Shown piece after piece: positions 33,920-44,031 of a DNA stretch of 64,000 nucleotides. The number at the start of each line of letters is the position of its first letter. The stretch's first letter is position 1. Under the pieces are notes generated by a model, which saw nothing but the letters and a program-made list of their open reading frames with translations, had not been told where the DNA came from and did no database searches. Position numbers and translations under genes: made by a program. The DNA is taken from positions 44,937 to 108,936 of the forward strand of contig JAUIBP010000012.1 in the NCBI GenBank assembly GCA_030427735.1, read 5' to 3'. This stretch comes from Bacteroidia bacterium. GTDB lineage: Bacteria > Bacteroidota > Bacteroidia > Flavobacteriales > Flavobacteriaceae.

Positions 33920-36799
33920 TTAATAAATGACTTTTTGTGTTTTTGTTTTTCCGTTGGCTAAAGTTGCTTTAATAATAAGCGGACTGTTAGTAGGTGCAAA
34001 TTGGTCTAATAACACCTCTTGAGTGTTCAGGTTTTTAGTATTAAATAGAGCTCTACCCAATATATCGTAAATGGTAATAGTGTTAACGACATTGGTTTTG
34101 CTACTTACTTTTATGTAGTTTTTGGTAGCGAAAATATTAAGGTCGTTTAATGTGGTAGTCTCATCAATACCTAATTTGTTGGCCTCATAAACTAATACAA
34201 AGCGGTCGTTAAAGGTGCCAACTTCTGATGAAAATTGATATGGAGCCGTTCTTAAATCGTGTACTTTGTTTTCGTATAGATCTTCCAAGTAAATGTCTTG
34301 GTTAGTCGTTTCAAACAGACCGTCTACAGCTGAAATTCCTATGCTGTATACGTCTTTCTCTTTTATAATTACTCCAAGAGGTACCGTATCGGTATTGGTG
34401 AATGGGTTGGCTTTACCTTGAACTACAAAGCCTTCATTGTCTATTAAAGAATAGATTGAAGTGGTGTTTGGATCCATAATTATAGCATCGTAAAGCGGAT
34501 CTTTTGCGTTTACAGCACCATCAAAATAGCCTAACAACATATTTGTCGCTATGTCTTTACTGTTTTTGAGATTAAGCCAAATGCGGTTTTTGGTGTTTTC
34601 GGTTCTAAAAAACTCTGCGTTAGTATATTCCGAAGTGTGGGTGCGCATGGCATTGGTGAAATTAAGGGTCTCACTCTGGCTAGGGGTATCCTGGCGCATA
34701 AGTACAAAAAAGCCTTGGCAAGAAGCGATGTAACCCGAAAAGCCGCTAGGATCTGATGAACCAGCTAGGGTGTAGGTAATGTAATCGTTAGGATTGTAAC
34801 TATAAGTTTCGTTGGCGTAAAAAGGATCGTTGTAAGTTGAGCTTGGAGCAGAACCGTGAGTCCAGATACGTAAGCCACCTTCTATAATACCTCCATCTAC
34901 ACTTACATCGCCTTCTTCGTTTGTGTATAGCGAGCCACTGTTGGCAGTTAAAAAAGCATCAGCACTTATAGCAGACGGGTAGGGGTTACCAATTAAGTTC
35001 CAATTATCGTCGTATTTGGTAACTTTAGTAGTGTTAGAAGGCCCGTAGTAATCCTCGTCGTTGTACGTGCCTCTGGAAACAGTTACAGGAATAGTACCGT
35101 TAGGGATTCTATTAGAACCTCTTAGATACATCGAAAAGTTTGTAGTGTAATTTTCTCCACTTGTATGTCCGCTTGGTCCGCCTTTTACAATGTAACCTTT
35201 ACCTAATTGCATTGGCGTATTAGAAACTTTACTCCAATTACCAAATTGACCACCATTAGTAGTTGGTTCCCAAATGTATCGGTTGGTAGATGTTGAGATT
35301 CCATCTAAATTATATGACATGACAGGGGCAGACCAGTATACGTAGTCGTGATTCTCTATATTTTGGGCAATTCTGTTTATATTTAATTGTCCATGATAAT
35401 TTTCCGCTACATCATTAAGGTCGGTTGTAGAGGTTTGTATTAAACTAGCGTTATTAAAAATATTTAATTTCGCTTGAAGATCAAGATGTTCATGAACCAT
35501 TAAATACGAATCGTCAAATAAATTCCATTGGCTGCGTCCATTTTCTTCAGCCATATATAAATTTTTAGTTTCTATTTGGACTATATCTTCAAGTATTACG
35601 GTTCCGTCTGCATTAATATCATTTTCAACAGTAACTTTACAATTGTCTTTTAAAGTGAATGTGCTGTTGAAAGTAAGGGCTACATAACTGGATTGTATAT
35701 TACTGTTGGATAAATGAAATTCACTTGCGGAGTAAATAGTATTTGTAGCATTTATAAGAGAGCCGTTAGAAAAGTTAGCTTCCCCATTATACAAAAAATC
35801 TATAGTGTTTACATTAAAGATACTATTTGAAACATTTATGTATCCGTCTGATGTAAAAGATGAAGAAACATTAATTGTACTGTTATCTTCTACGGTTAAA
35901 TTTTGTAAATAGTAATTTTCAAAATTAGTAGCTGTTAAATCACTGTTAGTAAAGGTGGTGGAATATCCAGAATTAAATTTCTGATTAACAGTTACATCAC
36001 TGTCGTTTACTGTTAACTCTTGTAAATTTGTGAATTGATTAGTAACCTGTACTGTACTGCCGTTAATTTCCATTGTTGAGCCAGAATCCGAATTGGATAT
36101 ATTTGTAGCGGAAAGGTTACTATCGTCTATATTTAAAGTAGCTGCATTACTGTCATACCCATAAATGTTAACTAAATCGCCATTAATTGTTGCAGAGCTA
36201 GAGTTGTCGACGGTTAAGTTTTCTGTGTTTCTAAAATTTCCTGAAACTGTAATTGTACTATTGTCTACAGTAAACGCTGCTACAGAACCATATATTTCAT
36301 TGGTAATATTTCCTGTGATATTTAATTGACTAGAACTTGATATGTTAGTTTCGAATGCGTTTAAAAGGTCTCCAGAAGTTGTGGTTACCCTACCGTTATT
36401 TACGTTTAAGTAACCATCATTTGTAATAGAACCTGAAACTGTTAAGCTGCCTGTGTTTGATATTTCTAAACGTGCTCTGTAATAAAAACTGCCGATGATC
36501 GGTAGCCAAGCGGAAGTTTTATCAATTTTAACAGATTTAGCCTGGGCATCAAAATTATTTATAATAGGAGCGTAAATATAATAAGAAATAATTACATCAT
36601 CATTTATTGTAGGGACTCCCCATGGAGACCAATTAGCAGCTGTATTCCATGAGAATCCAAAAAGACCACTAGGACTCCAAGTTTTAGTAGTCTGTCCAAA
36701 ACTAGAAAAACTAAAAAGGCATAAAATTATAAGGCAATAATAGGTTTTTAGAGGAGCAATATTTAATATAGAACGGGTGGTTATAGTCTTAATATACAT
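33920..36799 (-). CDS. Large secreted T9SS cargo protein (959 aa), paralogue A
   Basis: A signal peptide (about residues 17-36) follows an N-terminal basic stretch. An opening segment TWSPSGLFGFSWNTAANWSPWGVP is of the kind that starts T9SS 'NTNW' type proteins. Residues ~100-460 are a serine/threonine/asparagine-rich beta-helix-like run of short repeats (T-V-x-x-S-x-I/L-N/T-V-S/T-G). A conserved block begins near VYWSAP (about residue 490) and continues with GNWSKVSN, GKGYIVKGGPS, DDNWNLIGNPYPSAI and SGFSGYIASCQGFFV. The last ~80 residues are a type A sorting domain (LNDLNIFATKNYIKVSSK, TITIYDILGRALF, ATLANGKTKTQKVIY). It shares its C-terminal ~470 residues closely with the 37056-40352 product. 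It is likely surface-attached or secreted; ligand unknown. Confidence 0.88.
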   Translation of the reverse strand: MYIKTITTRSILNIAPLKTYYCLIILCLFSFSSFGQTTKTWSPSGLFGFSWNTAANWSPWGVPTINDDVIISYYIYAPIINNFDAQAKSVKIDKTSAWLPIIGSFYYRARLEISNTGSLTVSGSITNDGYLNVNNGRVTTTSGDLLNAFETNISSSSQLNITGNITNEIYGSVAAFTVDNSTITVSGNFRNTENLTVDNSSSATINGDLVNIYGYDSNAATLNIDDSNLSATNISNSDSGSTMEINGSTVQVTNQFTNLQELTVNDSDVTVNQKFNSGYSTTFTNSDLTATNFENYYLQNLTVEDNSTINVSSSFTSDGYINVSNSIFNVNTIDFLYNGEANFSNGSLINATNTIYSASEFHLSNSNIQSSYVALTFNSTFTLKDNCKVTVENDINADGTVILEDIVQIETKNLYMAEENGRSQWNLFDDSYLMVHEHLDLQAKLNIFNNASLIQTSTTDLNDVAENYHGQLNINRIAQNIENHDYVYWSAPVMSYNLDGISTSTNRYIWEPTTNGGQFGNWSKVSNTPMQLGKGYIVKGGPSGHTSGENYTTNFSMYLRGSNRIPNGTIPVTVSRGTYNDEDYYGPSNTTKVTKYDDNWNLIGNPYPSAISADAFLTANSGSLYTNEEGDVSVDGGIIEGGLRIWTHGSAPSSTYNDPFYANETYSYNPNDYITYTLAGSSDPSGFSGYIASCQGFFVLMRQDTPSQSETLNFTNAMRTHTSEYTNAEFFRTENTKNRIWLNLKNSKDIATNMLLGYFDGAVNAKDPLYDAIIMDPNTTSIYSLIDNEGFVVQGKANPFTNTDTVPLGVIIKEKDVYSIGISAVDGLFETTNQDIYLEDLYENKVHDLRTAPYQFSSEVGTFNDRFVLVYEANKLGIDETTTLNDLNIFATKNYIKVSSKTNVVNTITIYDILGRALFNTKNLNTQEVLLDQFAPTNSPLIIKATLANGKTKTQKVIY

Positions 36800-36873
36800 A
36801 TTGATTGGCGATAAAATGCTTTAAAACTGCTAATATATTAAGTTAATGCATGATGTGCGATATAACAACTAAA

Positions 36874-36889
36874 ATAATCGATAAACGGT
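36874..36889. promoter_or_regulatory. 16-bp motif shared with the upstream region of the paralogue
   Basis: ATAATCGATAAACGGT occurs here, 75 bases before the start of T9SS paralogue A. The identical 16 bases occur at 40433-40448, 81 bases before paralogue B, in the same orientation. The surrounding bases differ, which points to a conserved binding site. Confidence 0.6.
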
Positions 36890-36938
36890 ATTTTGAATTA
36901 ATGTAAGAGAGATAAATCTTACTGTTTTAACAAGTAAA

Positions 36939-36975
36939 AAGCCTAAGAATGCATTTAAAATGTATTCTTAGGCTT
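36939..36975 (-). terminator. Terminator of T9SS paralogue B
   Basis: AAGCCTAAGAAT (36939-36950) and ATTCTTAGGCTT (36964-36975) are perfect complements. Pairing continues inward through one G-T pair to a ~17-bp stem. Read on the minus strand it runs into TTTTT. It lies about 80 bases beyond the stop at 37056. Confidence 0.88.
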
Positions 36976-37055
36976 GATTTTTATAATTTATATGCGTTGA
37001 GTAAAAAGACCTTTTTAAGGGCTTTCTACTACTTAATACTGACTATTAACTGCCT

Positions 37056-40000
37056 TTAAAATATCACTTTTTGTGTTTTGGTTTTGCCATTGGCTAAAGT
37101 CGCTTTAACAATAAGCGGACTGTTAGTAGGTGCAAATTGGTCTAATAGAACGTCTTGAGTGTTCATGTTTTTAGCATTAAATAAGGTTCTGCCTAATATG
37201 TCGTAAATGGTAACAGTGTTGACAACATCGGTTTTACTACTTATTTTTATGTAGTTTTTGTTAGCGAAAATATTAAGGTCGTTTAATGTAATGGTGTCGT
37301 CAATACTCAATTTGTCGCCTTCGTAAACTAATACAAAGCGGTCGTTGAAGGTGCCAATTTCCGATGAGAATTGATATGGAGCCGCTCTTAAATCGTGTAC
37401 TTTGTTTTCGTATAGATCTTTTAGGTAAATGTCTTGGTTAGTGGTTTCAAAAACACCATCAACTTTAGAAATGCCTATTGTATAGATATCTTTTTTTGTT
37501 GTAATAATTCCTAATGATACGACATCGGTATCCATAAACGGAATTGAGCGTCCTTGAACTACCATAGCTTCATCATCAATTAAAGAGTAAAAACTCATCA
37601 CGTTATGGTCCATAATTACAGAGTCGTAAAGTTCGTCTTTTTCGTTTGTAGCCCCTTCAATGTAACCGATCAACATATTTGTACTTGTATTGTTAGAATC
37701 TGATAAATTCATCCATATACGATGTTTCTCTGCATCATCTGTTTGCGTAGTTCTATAAAATTCTGTGTTGGTATAATAGTCGCTATAGGTTCGCATAGCG
37801 TTAGTAAATGTTACATTTTCGTTCAAACCAGTTCCAACGTGTTTCATAGTAACAAAGAAACCTTGACCTGAAGCAATAAATTCACTTTCGGCACTAGGGT
37901 CTGATGATCCCGATGCTGTTATGGTAAGGTAGTCGTTTGTATTATAGTTGTAAACGAAATCTTCGTAAAACGGATCGTCGTTATCTTTGCTTATAGCCGT
38001 TCCGTGTGTCCAGATACGAACGCCGCCTTCTAATACATCTACATTTTCTGTTAAGAAAGTTGTTATATTTATGGCAGATGGATAAGGGTTGCCAATTAAG
38101 TTCCAGTTATCGTCTTCGTTGGAAACGGTGGTCGACGAAGGACCGTTAGTGTAAGAGCCGCCGTTGTAATCACCTCTACTAACTGGCGTTGTTAAGGTGC
38201 CATTATTAGGTTTTTGGCCTAGAAAAGAGACAGTGTAAGTTGGGCCTCTTCGAACAATATAACCTTTTCCAGTTTCCATGGTTATGTTCGACACTTTTTC
38301 CCAGTTTCCAAAATTACTTTCGTATTTATCAGCATTATCTACCGTCGGGATCCATAGATAGCGGTGAGAGGTTGTTGAAATATTATCTAAGTTGAATGCT
38401 TGTGTTGGAGCAGACCAATATACGTAATCTGTACTTCTTTCGGTGTAGGCCGTGCGATCCATCATAAAATTAAATTCAGTAGTGTTTTGACGTGTATTTG
38501 TGTCTGTTTCATTAATTTGTATTAGGCTTGAACCAGAATCGATATACATGGTTGTTTGATTGTCGAACTTATTAGCTATGGTTAAAATGGATTCTCCTAG
38601 AACCTCTAAATTAGATCCAGAATTATTGTTGGTTAAGGTAAGGCAAGACATAATAGAACCCTCGTCCAAAATAAAATCCCCAATGTTGTTTTCTACATGA
38701 TTAGTAAAATGTAATGTGCTTTCGTATATGTGTAAACTATTACCTCCAGCATTTTTGAATTCTAAATCTGAAGCGTTAATCGTACAGTTTCTAAATTCTC
38801 CACCTTCAGCTGTGGATATTTTGCCGTTAACGATAATGGTTGAATCCGTCCAATTGTTATCGTAAGTGCCAGAAGTGCCTATTTCTAAGTCACCATCTGT
38901 AATATCAATATAACTATTTGTTAACACAACACCGTTAGAGTTCCAAGACTTAGCAGAAACCTCACTGTTGGAGATTAAAACAGGTGCAAATGATTTAAAG
39001 GTCTCTGTAACGGTTAAAGTACTATTGTTTCTTATAATTAATTCGCCATTATATTCTTTAAATACAGAATAAGCAAAAGCATCTGTGTTATCGATAATAG
39101 GGAAGGTTGTTGAAGCGTATGCGATATGTACACAATGTCCAGAAGTAGGCACACCTGTTGGTTGCCAGTTGTTAGGATTATTCCAATTAGAGTCTTCATT
39201 GGCGACCCATATTTTAGTACAATCTTCAACAGTTAAAATATATTCTTCAATTTGTCCATTAACAATATTATCGCAAGCATTATTTATTGGACTATTACTC
39301 TTTACTATACGCAATTTAGACGTGCCATAAGTGGAGGTAGCTGGAACATTAATTTCGGTAGTTAAAACTTGCCCGTCTTGTCCTGTACTATTAGTTATGG
39401 TTCCTAAATCGAATTTTTCATTGTTATCGTTGTAATCGCCATCGTAATTCCAATCGAAAAAGGCGGTAATATAATTGGTGTTATTTCCATTGGTATTACC
39501 TTGAATGGAGATACTTGTAGTGGTGTCAGCAATAAGTGTTACAGGATCGTCGCAGAAGAACGTTTCGAAAGCGTCTTCACTTAAACTATTGCTCGTTGTA
39601 TTATTGGTGTTGGCAATAGTAACATTTGTAATTGGTTCTACTGTGTTTATTGTTGGGGTGCAGTAATCTGTTCCAGTATAGAGTGTGATTCTAATACCTC
39701 CATTACCTCCATTACCACCAGGTCCATTGTTGCTCCCATTACTGTGTTTAAAACCGCCGCCGCCGCCGCCGCCAGGTGCTTGACCAGATTTACCTGTGAT
39801 ATTACTTTCTTGACTATTACCTCCAGGAGCAGCAGCGCCTCCAAGTCCACCGTTTGTGGCATTTTCACCTGCTGTAGCAGATATGCCTTCCCCCATATTT
39901 TTTTGGCCATTTGTACCACCGCTACTTTCCGCTAAAGTTTCCCATGAGACATTAGGTTCACTGATTTTAGTGCTTTGACTAGGTGGTGTATAATATTCTC

Positions 40001-40352
40001 CACTGGGGCCGGCACCAGCACCAATTGTATATGTGAAAATATCCCCTTGACTAACAACTATATTTTCTATTTTTGTATATACTCCTGCTTTACCGCCAGC
40101 ACCACCACTTTGTCTCTCGGAACTATAGCCGCCAGCACCACCACCGCCCCAGAGCTCAATATCTATTTTGGTGACACCACAGGGTACTTCGAATGTTCTA
40201 TTTCCTGTTAAGGTGTCTATTACCGTTTCCTGCCCAAAACCATTCAGGCCCACCATTGCAAAAAGTAGGAATACAAACAGGTATTTTAAAGATAATTGAT
40301 TGTGTTGTGTAAAAGTACCGCGGGTAGCGTTTAGAGTAGAATTAATAGCCAT
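37056..40352 (-). CDS. Large secreted T9SS cargo protein with Gly-rich and GEVED domains (1098 aa), paralogue B
   Basis: A signal peptide lies at about 24-40 (YLFVFLLFAMVGLNGFGQ). Residues ~60-230 are a glycine-rich, lectin-like region (ELWGGGGAGGY, GGAGGKAGVYTKI, PGGGGGGGF, GPGGNGGNGG), similar to the glycine-rich domain found at the start of some adhesins. Residues ~265-375 hold a GEVED domain (FFDWNYDGDYNDNNEKFDLGTI ... TYGTSKLRIVK). A middle beta-rich region resembles that of paralogue A. The C-terminal ~450 residues from VYWSAP onward, including the type A sorting domain ending TKTQKVIF, are near-identical in layout to paralogue A. It is probably a surface adhesin or matrix protein exported by T9SS. 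It shares an upstream 16-bp motif with its paralogue. Confidence 0.9.
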   Translation of the reverse strand: MAINSTLNATRGTFTQHNQLSLKYLFVFLLFAMVGLNGFGQETVIDTLTGNRTFEVPCGVTKIDIELWGGGGAGGYSSERQSGGAGGKAGVYTKIENIVVSQGDIFTYTIGAGAGPSGEYYTPPSQSTKISEPNVSWETLAESSGGTNGQKNMGEGISATAGENATNGGLGGAAAPGGNSQESNITGKSGQAPGGGGGGGFKHSNGSNNGPGGNGGNGGIRITLYTGTDYCTPTINTVEPITNVTIANTNNTTSNSLSEDAFETFFCDDPVTLIADTTTSISIQGNTNGNNTNYITAFFDWNYDGDYNDNNEKFDLGTITNSTGQDGQVLTTEINVPATSTYGTSKLRIVKSNSPINNACDNIVNGQIEEYILTVEDCTKIWVANEDSNWNNPNNWQPTGVPTSGHCVHIAYASTTFPIIDNTDAFAYSVFKEYNGELIIRNNSTLTVTETFKSFAPVLISNSEVSAKSWNSNGVVLTNSYIDITDGDLEIGTSGTYDNNWTDSTIIVNGKISTAEGGEFRNCTINASDLEFKNAGGNSLHIYESTLHFTNHVENNIGDFILDEGSIMSCLTLTNNNSGSNLEVLGESILTIANKFDNQTTMYIDSGSSLIQINETDTNTRQNTTEFNFMMDRTAYTERSTDYVYWSAPTQAFNLDNISTTSHRYLWIPTVDNADKYESNFGNWEKVSNITMETGKGYIVRRGPTYTVSFLGQKPNNGTLTTPVSRGDYNGGSYTNGPSSTTVSNEDDNWNLIGNPYPSAINITTFLTENVDVLEGGVRIWTHGTAISKDNDDPFYEDFVYNYNTNDYLTITASGSSDPSAESEFIASGQGFFVTMKHVGTGLNENVTFTNAMRTYSDYYTNTEFYRTTQTDDAEKHRIWMNLSDSNNTSTNMLIGYIEGATNEKDELYDSVIMDHNVMSFYSLIDDEAMVVQGRSIPFMDTDVVSLGIITTKKDIYTIGISKVDGVFETTNQDIYLKDLYENKVHDLRAAPYQFSSEIGTFNDRFVLVYEGDKLSIDDTITLNDLNIFANKNYIKISSKTDVVNTVTIYDILGRTLFNAKNMNTQDVLLDQFAPTNSPLIVKATLANGKTKTQKVIF

Positions 40353-40377
40353 AAATCTAGGGTTAAATTATCGATAG

Positions 40378-40385
40378 CAAAACTA
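40378..40385 (-). promoter_or_regulatory. -7 box of T9SS paralogue B
   Basis: On the minus strand 40385 to 40378 reads TAGTTTTG, an exact TAnnTTTG, 26 bases before the ATG. The shared 16-bp motif begins 48 bases further upstream, a typical activator distance. Confidence 0.5.
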
Positions 40386-40432
40386 ATCAATTCGTGGTCT
40401 ATTTGTTATTGTGTTGAAAATAAAATAATTAC

Positions 40433-40448
40433 ATAATCGATAAACGGT
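40433..40448. promoter_or_regulatory. 16-bp shared motif upstream of T9SS paralogue B
   Basis: The same ATAATCGATAAACGGT as at 36874-36889, placed 81 bases from the start codon. It contains the dyad ATCGAT. Confidence 0.6.
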
Positions 40449-40532
40449 TGTTTTTGGTCGCTGAAAGTGATGTTTATTGCGGAATTTTCATCCTTTTTGT
40501 ACTAAAAATCGTGCTAAAGGTTTTATTTCCAT

Positions 40533-40540
40533 TACTTTTG
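40533..40540 (+). promoter_or_regulatory. -7 box of the desulfhydrase-glucosaminidase-hemL operon
   Basis: TACTTTTG matches TAnnTTTG and lies 34 bases before the ATG at 40574. This placement argues against the longer reading frame that opens at 40448. Confidence 0.55.
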
Positions 40541-40573
40541 CAATCGTATTGGGCTTGTTTTACTGGGTGTATT

Positions 40574-41491
40574 ATGTTGTTTTCTTCAAAAGATTTTTCC
40601 GTTCGCAATCAAATTATTCCGTTTTCGGAGCGTTTTACTGGGCAGTTGGCTATAAAGCGCGAAGATGCCATCCATCCGTTTGTAAGTGGTAACAAATACC
40701 GCAAATTGTTTTATAATATCAAACAAGCGGCAGCCGAGGAACACACTACGCTGCTTACGTTTGGGGGCGCTTTTTCTAACCATATAGCGGCTGTAGCCTA
40801 TGCAGGGCAGCAAAGTGGTTTTAAAACTGTAGGTGTTATCCGTGGCGAAGAACTATCAGGGGCAGTAAACCAAAACCCTACCTTACAATTTGCTGCGGCT
40901 TGTGGTATGGATTTCAAATTTGTGTCACGTTCTGCATATCGCGATAAGGAAGACGCTAGTTTTTTAAACGCTTTAACTTCAGAATTTGGTCGTGTTTATA
41001 TAGTGCCAGAAGGCGGTACCAATGCCTTGGCAGTTAAGGGGTGCGAACATATTTTAACCCCCGAAGACGCGCGTTTCGATTATATCTGTTGTGCTGTTGG
41101 TACAGGTGGCACCATCGCTGGATTAATAAATAGCAGTCTGCCACACCAAACGATTTTAGGATTTCCTGCCCTAAAAGGTGATTTTTTACAAAACAATATT
41201 AGTAAATTTGCCACGAAAAACAATTGGGAGCTTATAACCGATTATCATTTTGGAGGTTATGCCAAGGTAAATACCCAACTTATTGCGTTTATAAATCAAT
41301 TTAAAACACAATATGGCGTGCCTTTAGATCCTGTATATACTGGAAAGCTTATGTTTGGCGTTATAGATTTGTTGGAAAACCACTATTTTAAACCCAATGC
41401 CAATATATTGGTAATACATACAGGAGGCTTGCAAGGTATAGCCGGTATGAATACCCGATTGAAAACCAAAGGCATGCCCTTAATTTTATAA
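40574..41491 (+). CDS. PLP-dependent D-cysteine desulfhydrase / ACC deaminase family
   Basis: Fold-type II PLP enzyme of 305 residues. The Schiff-base lysine is Lys41 in FVSGNKYRKLFYN. TFGGAFSNHIAAVAYA (about 62-77) is the phosphate-binding Asn/Ser-rich segment, and CAVGTGGTIAGLI (about 175-187) is the glycine loop. Members cleave D-cysteine to pyruvate, H2S and ammonia, or deaminate 1-aminocyclopropane-1-carboxylate; the two cannot be separated by eye. I chose the ATG at 40574: it gives the family N-terminus and lies downstream of the -7 box, whereas the frame can open at 40448 only with 42 extra hydrophobic residues. It is the first gene of a tight three-gene operon. Confidence 0.87.
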   Translation: MLFSSKDFSVRNQIIPFSERFTGQLAIKREDAIHPFVSGNKYRKLFYNIKQAAAEEHTTLLTFGGAFSNHIAAVAYAGQQSGFKTVGVIRGEELSGAVNQNPTLQFAAACGMDFKFVSRSAYRDKEDASFLNALTSEFGRVYIVPEGGTNALAVKGCEHILTPEDARFDYICCAVGTGGTIAGLINSSLPHQTILGFPALKGDFLQNNISKFATKNNWELITDYHFGGYAKVNTQLIAFINQFKTQYGVPLDPVYTGKLMFGVIDLLENHYFKPNANILVIHTGGLQGIAGMNTRLKTKGMPLIL

Positions 41492-41495
41492 GTGA

Positions 41496-42311
41496 ATGAA
41501 ACATATTTTTATAGTTGTAGTATTAGTAAGTTTATTGTCTAGCTGTGGGGCTAGCAAACACAAGTCTAAAAGTACCTCGCATAAACACCGTACAGAACGC
41601 ACATCTACAGCTTCTAAACCTGCACAGACCAAACAAAATAACAATACGCCAGCCGAAACACAGGTGCCTGTGGTTTCTAAACCGGTTACGAGTGTAGAAG
41701 AATACATACAACTATACGCTGGTATAGCGGTGGAGGAAATGAAATTTTATCACATCCCGGCCAGTATAACTTTGGCGCAGGGTATTTTAGAGTCGGGTTC
41801 TGGTCGTGGGCGTTTAGCGGTAGAGGCCAATAACCATTTTGGTATTAAATGTCACGAATGGACCGGAGACCGTATTTATCACGACGACGATAAAAACCAA
41901 GAGTGTTTTCGTAAATATAAAGACCCTAAATATTCTTTTAGGGACCACTCGTTGTTTTTAACCGAGCGTAAGCGTTACGCACAATTATTTGAATTGGATA
42001 TAGACGATTACCGAGGCTGGGCTCGCGGATTACGTGCGGCGGGGTATGCGACCGACAGAAAGTATCCAGAAAAATTAATTGCTCTAATAGAGCGTTATCA
42101 GCTATACCGTTACGACGGAGACTATTCGGGCAAAACCAATACCGTAGTAGTAAAAACAGATGCCAATAACATTCATTTTGTGAAAAAGGGCGATACACTA
42201 TATTCTATTTCAAAAAAATATAACATTTCAATACAAGAACTTCAACGTATTAACGGATTGAATGATACTACAATTTCTATCGGACAGGAATTGTATGTTA
42301 AATCGATGTAA
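41496..42311 (+). CDS. Glucosaminidase lipoprotein with LysM domain
   Basis: 271 residues. The leader ends in LLSSC (lipobox, Cys17). A basic, threonine/serine-rich linker spans ~18-60. A FlgJ/LytD-type endo-beta-N-acetylglucosaminidase domain follows at about 68-205, with catalytic-region motifs [27 protein letters not shown] and [20 protein letters not shown] single LysM peptidoglycan-binding repeat lies at 224-271 ([29 protein letters not shown]). It would cleave or remodel peptidoglycan glycan chains from the outer membrane. It starts four bases after the desulfhydrase stop and ends 11 bases before hemL. Confidence 0.93.
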   Translation: MKHIFIVVVLVSLLSSCGASKHKSKSTSHKHRTERTSTASKPAQTKQNNNTPAETQVPVVSKPVTSVEEYIQLYAGIAVEEMKFYHIPASITLAQGILESGSGRGRLAVEANNHFGIKCHEWTGDRIYHDDDKNQECFRKYKDPKYSFRDHSLFLTERKRYAQLFELDIDDYRGWARGLRAAGYATDRKYPEKLIALIERYQLYRYDGDYSGKTNTVVVKTDANNIHFVKKGDTLYSISKKYNISIQELQRINGLNDTTISIGQELYVKSM

Positions 42312-42322
42312 TAAAACATATT

Positions 42323-43615
42323 ATGGTATATACACGTAGTAGTGCATTATTTGCAGAGGCAGAACAAGTAATTCCAGGAGGGGTAAACTCGCCTGTTCGG
42401 GCTTTTAAAGCCGTTGGTGGAACACCTATTTTTGTAAAGGAAGCCCAAGGAGCTTATTTAATAGATGAAGATGGGAACCGTTTTATAGATTATATTAATT
42501 CTTGGGGGCCAATGATTTTAGGTCATGCGCATCAGCCTGTGGTAGATGCGGTTATCGAAAAAACAAAATTAGGAACTTCCTTTGGTACGCCAACAGCTAT
42601 AGAAACCGAAATTGCAGCCCTGGCAGTAGCTATGGTGCCAAATATCGATAAAATAAGATTTGTAAACTCGGGTACCGAAGCCTGTATGAGTGCCGTAAGG
42701 TTAGCACGTGGCTATACCAAAAAAGAAAAAATTATAAAATTTGCCGGATGTTACCATGGGCATAGCGATTCGTTTTTAATACAAGCGGGTAGTGGTGCCG
42801 TTACTTTTGGTACGCCAAATAGCCCGGGAGTTACTAAAGGTACAGCACAGGACACATTATTGGCAAAGTATAACGATATTGCTAATGTTACCGAAATTGT
42901 TGAAGCAAATAAAGGGCAAATAGCCTGTATTATTCTAGAGCCTGTAGCAGGGAATATGGGCTGTATACCACCTAGCGCTAGTTTTTTACAAGACTTAAGG
43001 GCGTTGTGTAGTGCGCACAATATTTTGCTTATTTTCGATGAGGTAATGACTGGTTTCAGATTGGCAAAAGGTGGTGCCCAAGAGCGTTTTGGTGTTCAGG
43101 CCGATATTGTTTGTTTTGGTAAGGTTATTGGAGGTGGCTTGCCTGTGGGGGCTTTTGCCGCTAGAAAAGAGATAATGGATTATTTAGCACCTATAGGTCC
43201 TGTTTACCAAGCAGGAACATTAAGTGGTAATCCGTTGGCAATGGCAGCAGGTTTGGCGATGCTAAACGAATTGAATAGCGATGCAGAATTGTTTAACCGT
43301 TTAGATGAAAAAACCGAATACCTACACAAAGGTATTGCCAAGGTGTTAACAGACCATAAAATAGTGCATACTATAAACCGAACGGGGTCTATGATATCGG
43401 TGCACTTTTCCGATATTCCTGTAGTCGATTTCGAAACGGCAGCGTTGGGCAATAACAATATTTTTAAAGCATTTTTTCATGGTATGCTAGAGCAGGGGGT
43501 ATATATTGCGCCAAGTGCTTTCGAAACCTGGTTTATAAGTGATGCTTTAAGTTACGCCGATTTAGATGCCACTATAAATGCCGTTAATAGTGTAGCTAAA
43601 AGCTTGTACGCTTAG
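42323..43615 (+). CDS. hemL: Glutamate-1-semialdehyde 2,1-aminomutase
   Basis: PLP/PMP enzyme making 5-aminolevulinate for haem in the C5 pathway. It has 430 residues, the usual length. [20 protein letters not shown] (about 15-34) opens the protein as in all Hem[19 protein letters not shown] (about 115-132) is the phosphate-contact region. [16 protein letters not shown] precedes the Schiff-base lysine in [16 protein letters not shown] (Lys near 267). [18 protein letters not shown] is the second cofactor region. It is the last gene of the operon. Haem from this pathway would serve the di-haem peroxidase and cytochromes. Confidence 0.97.
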   Translation: MVYTRSSALFAEAEQVIPGGVNSPVRAFKAVGGTPIFVKEAQGAYLIDEDGNRFIDYINSWGPMILGHAHQPVVDAVIEKTKLGTSFGTPTAIETEIAALAVAMVPNIDKIRFVNSGTEACMSAVRLARGYTKKEKIIKFAGCYHGHSDSFLIQAGSGAVTFGTPNSPGVTKGTAQDTLLAKYNDIANVTEIVEANKGQIACIILEPVAGNMGCIPPSASFLQDLRALCSAHNILLIFDEVMTGFRLAKGGAQERFGVQADIVCFGKVIGGGLPVGAFAARKEIMDYLAPIGPVYQAGTLSGNPLAMAAGLAMLNELNSDAELFNRLDEKTEYLHKGIAKVLTDHKIVHTINRTGSMISVHFSDIPVVDFETAALGNNNIFKAFFHGMLEQGVYIAPSAFETWFISDALSYADLDATINAVNSVAKSLYA

Positions 43616-43833
43616 TTGTAAAACCGTGTTCGCGTATACCTATGTCATAACAACACTGTTTAAGGCTAGGGGCAATGTTTTTTTCTGAAGTCAATATCCA
43701 ATATATTGAGAGCTCTATACTGAAACAAAATCCTTTTTTAAAAGGAAAAGCTTAAAAAACAACGTATTGAACCTGTCTTGATAAATTCCAGCTTATTCTT
43801 GGATAACTATTAAAAGTCAAGATAAGTTCATTG

Positions 43834-44031
43834 ATTTCAGGCGTTAGTTGAAACTAAGCACTTTTAGAGCAAGACTTTCAGTTTCTACACATATTTTTGC
43901 GCCACGAATGCACGAATATTTGACATGGATTTTATAGAAATATTTGTGTATTTGTGGTTAAAACGAATACAAATAATCGGACTTTTAGTCTGTTTTCAAA
44001 CCTATGGACTTCCAGTCTATAGGGGTTTAGT
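43834..44031 (+). repeat. ~200-bp structured interspersed repeat, copy 3
   Basis: Same order of segments as copies 1 and 2 (GTTAGTTGAAACTA, CCACGAATGCACGAATATTT, and CTATGGACTTCCAGTCTATAG near the end). The small stem is weakened (GCACT/AGAGC). Copy 4 begins immediately after it. The 217 bases between hemL and this copy hold no gene that I recognise. Confidence 0.88.

Noticed and set aside
39647..39935. Overlapping ORFs in the other frames of the glycine-rich region
   Set aside because: They are shadows of the GGx codon bias in the T9SS paralogue B gene.
40448..40573. N-terminal extension of the D-cysteine desulfhydrase-like protein from an ATG or alternative codon at 40448
   Set aside because: It would add 42 hydrophobic residues not seen in the family and lies upstream of a consensus -7 box; it also overlaps the 16-bp motif.
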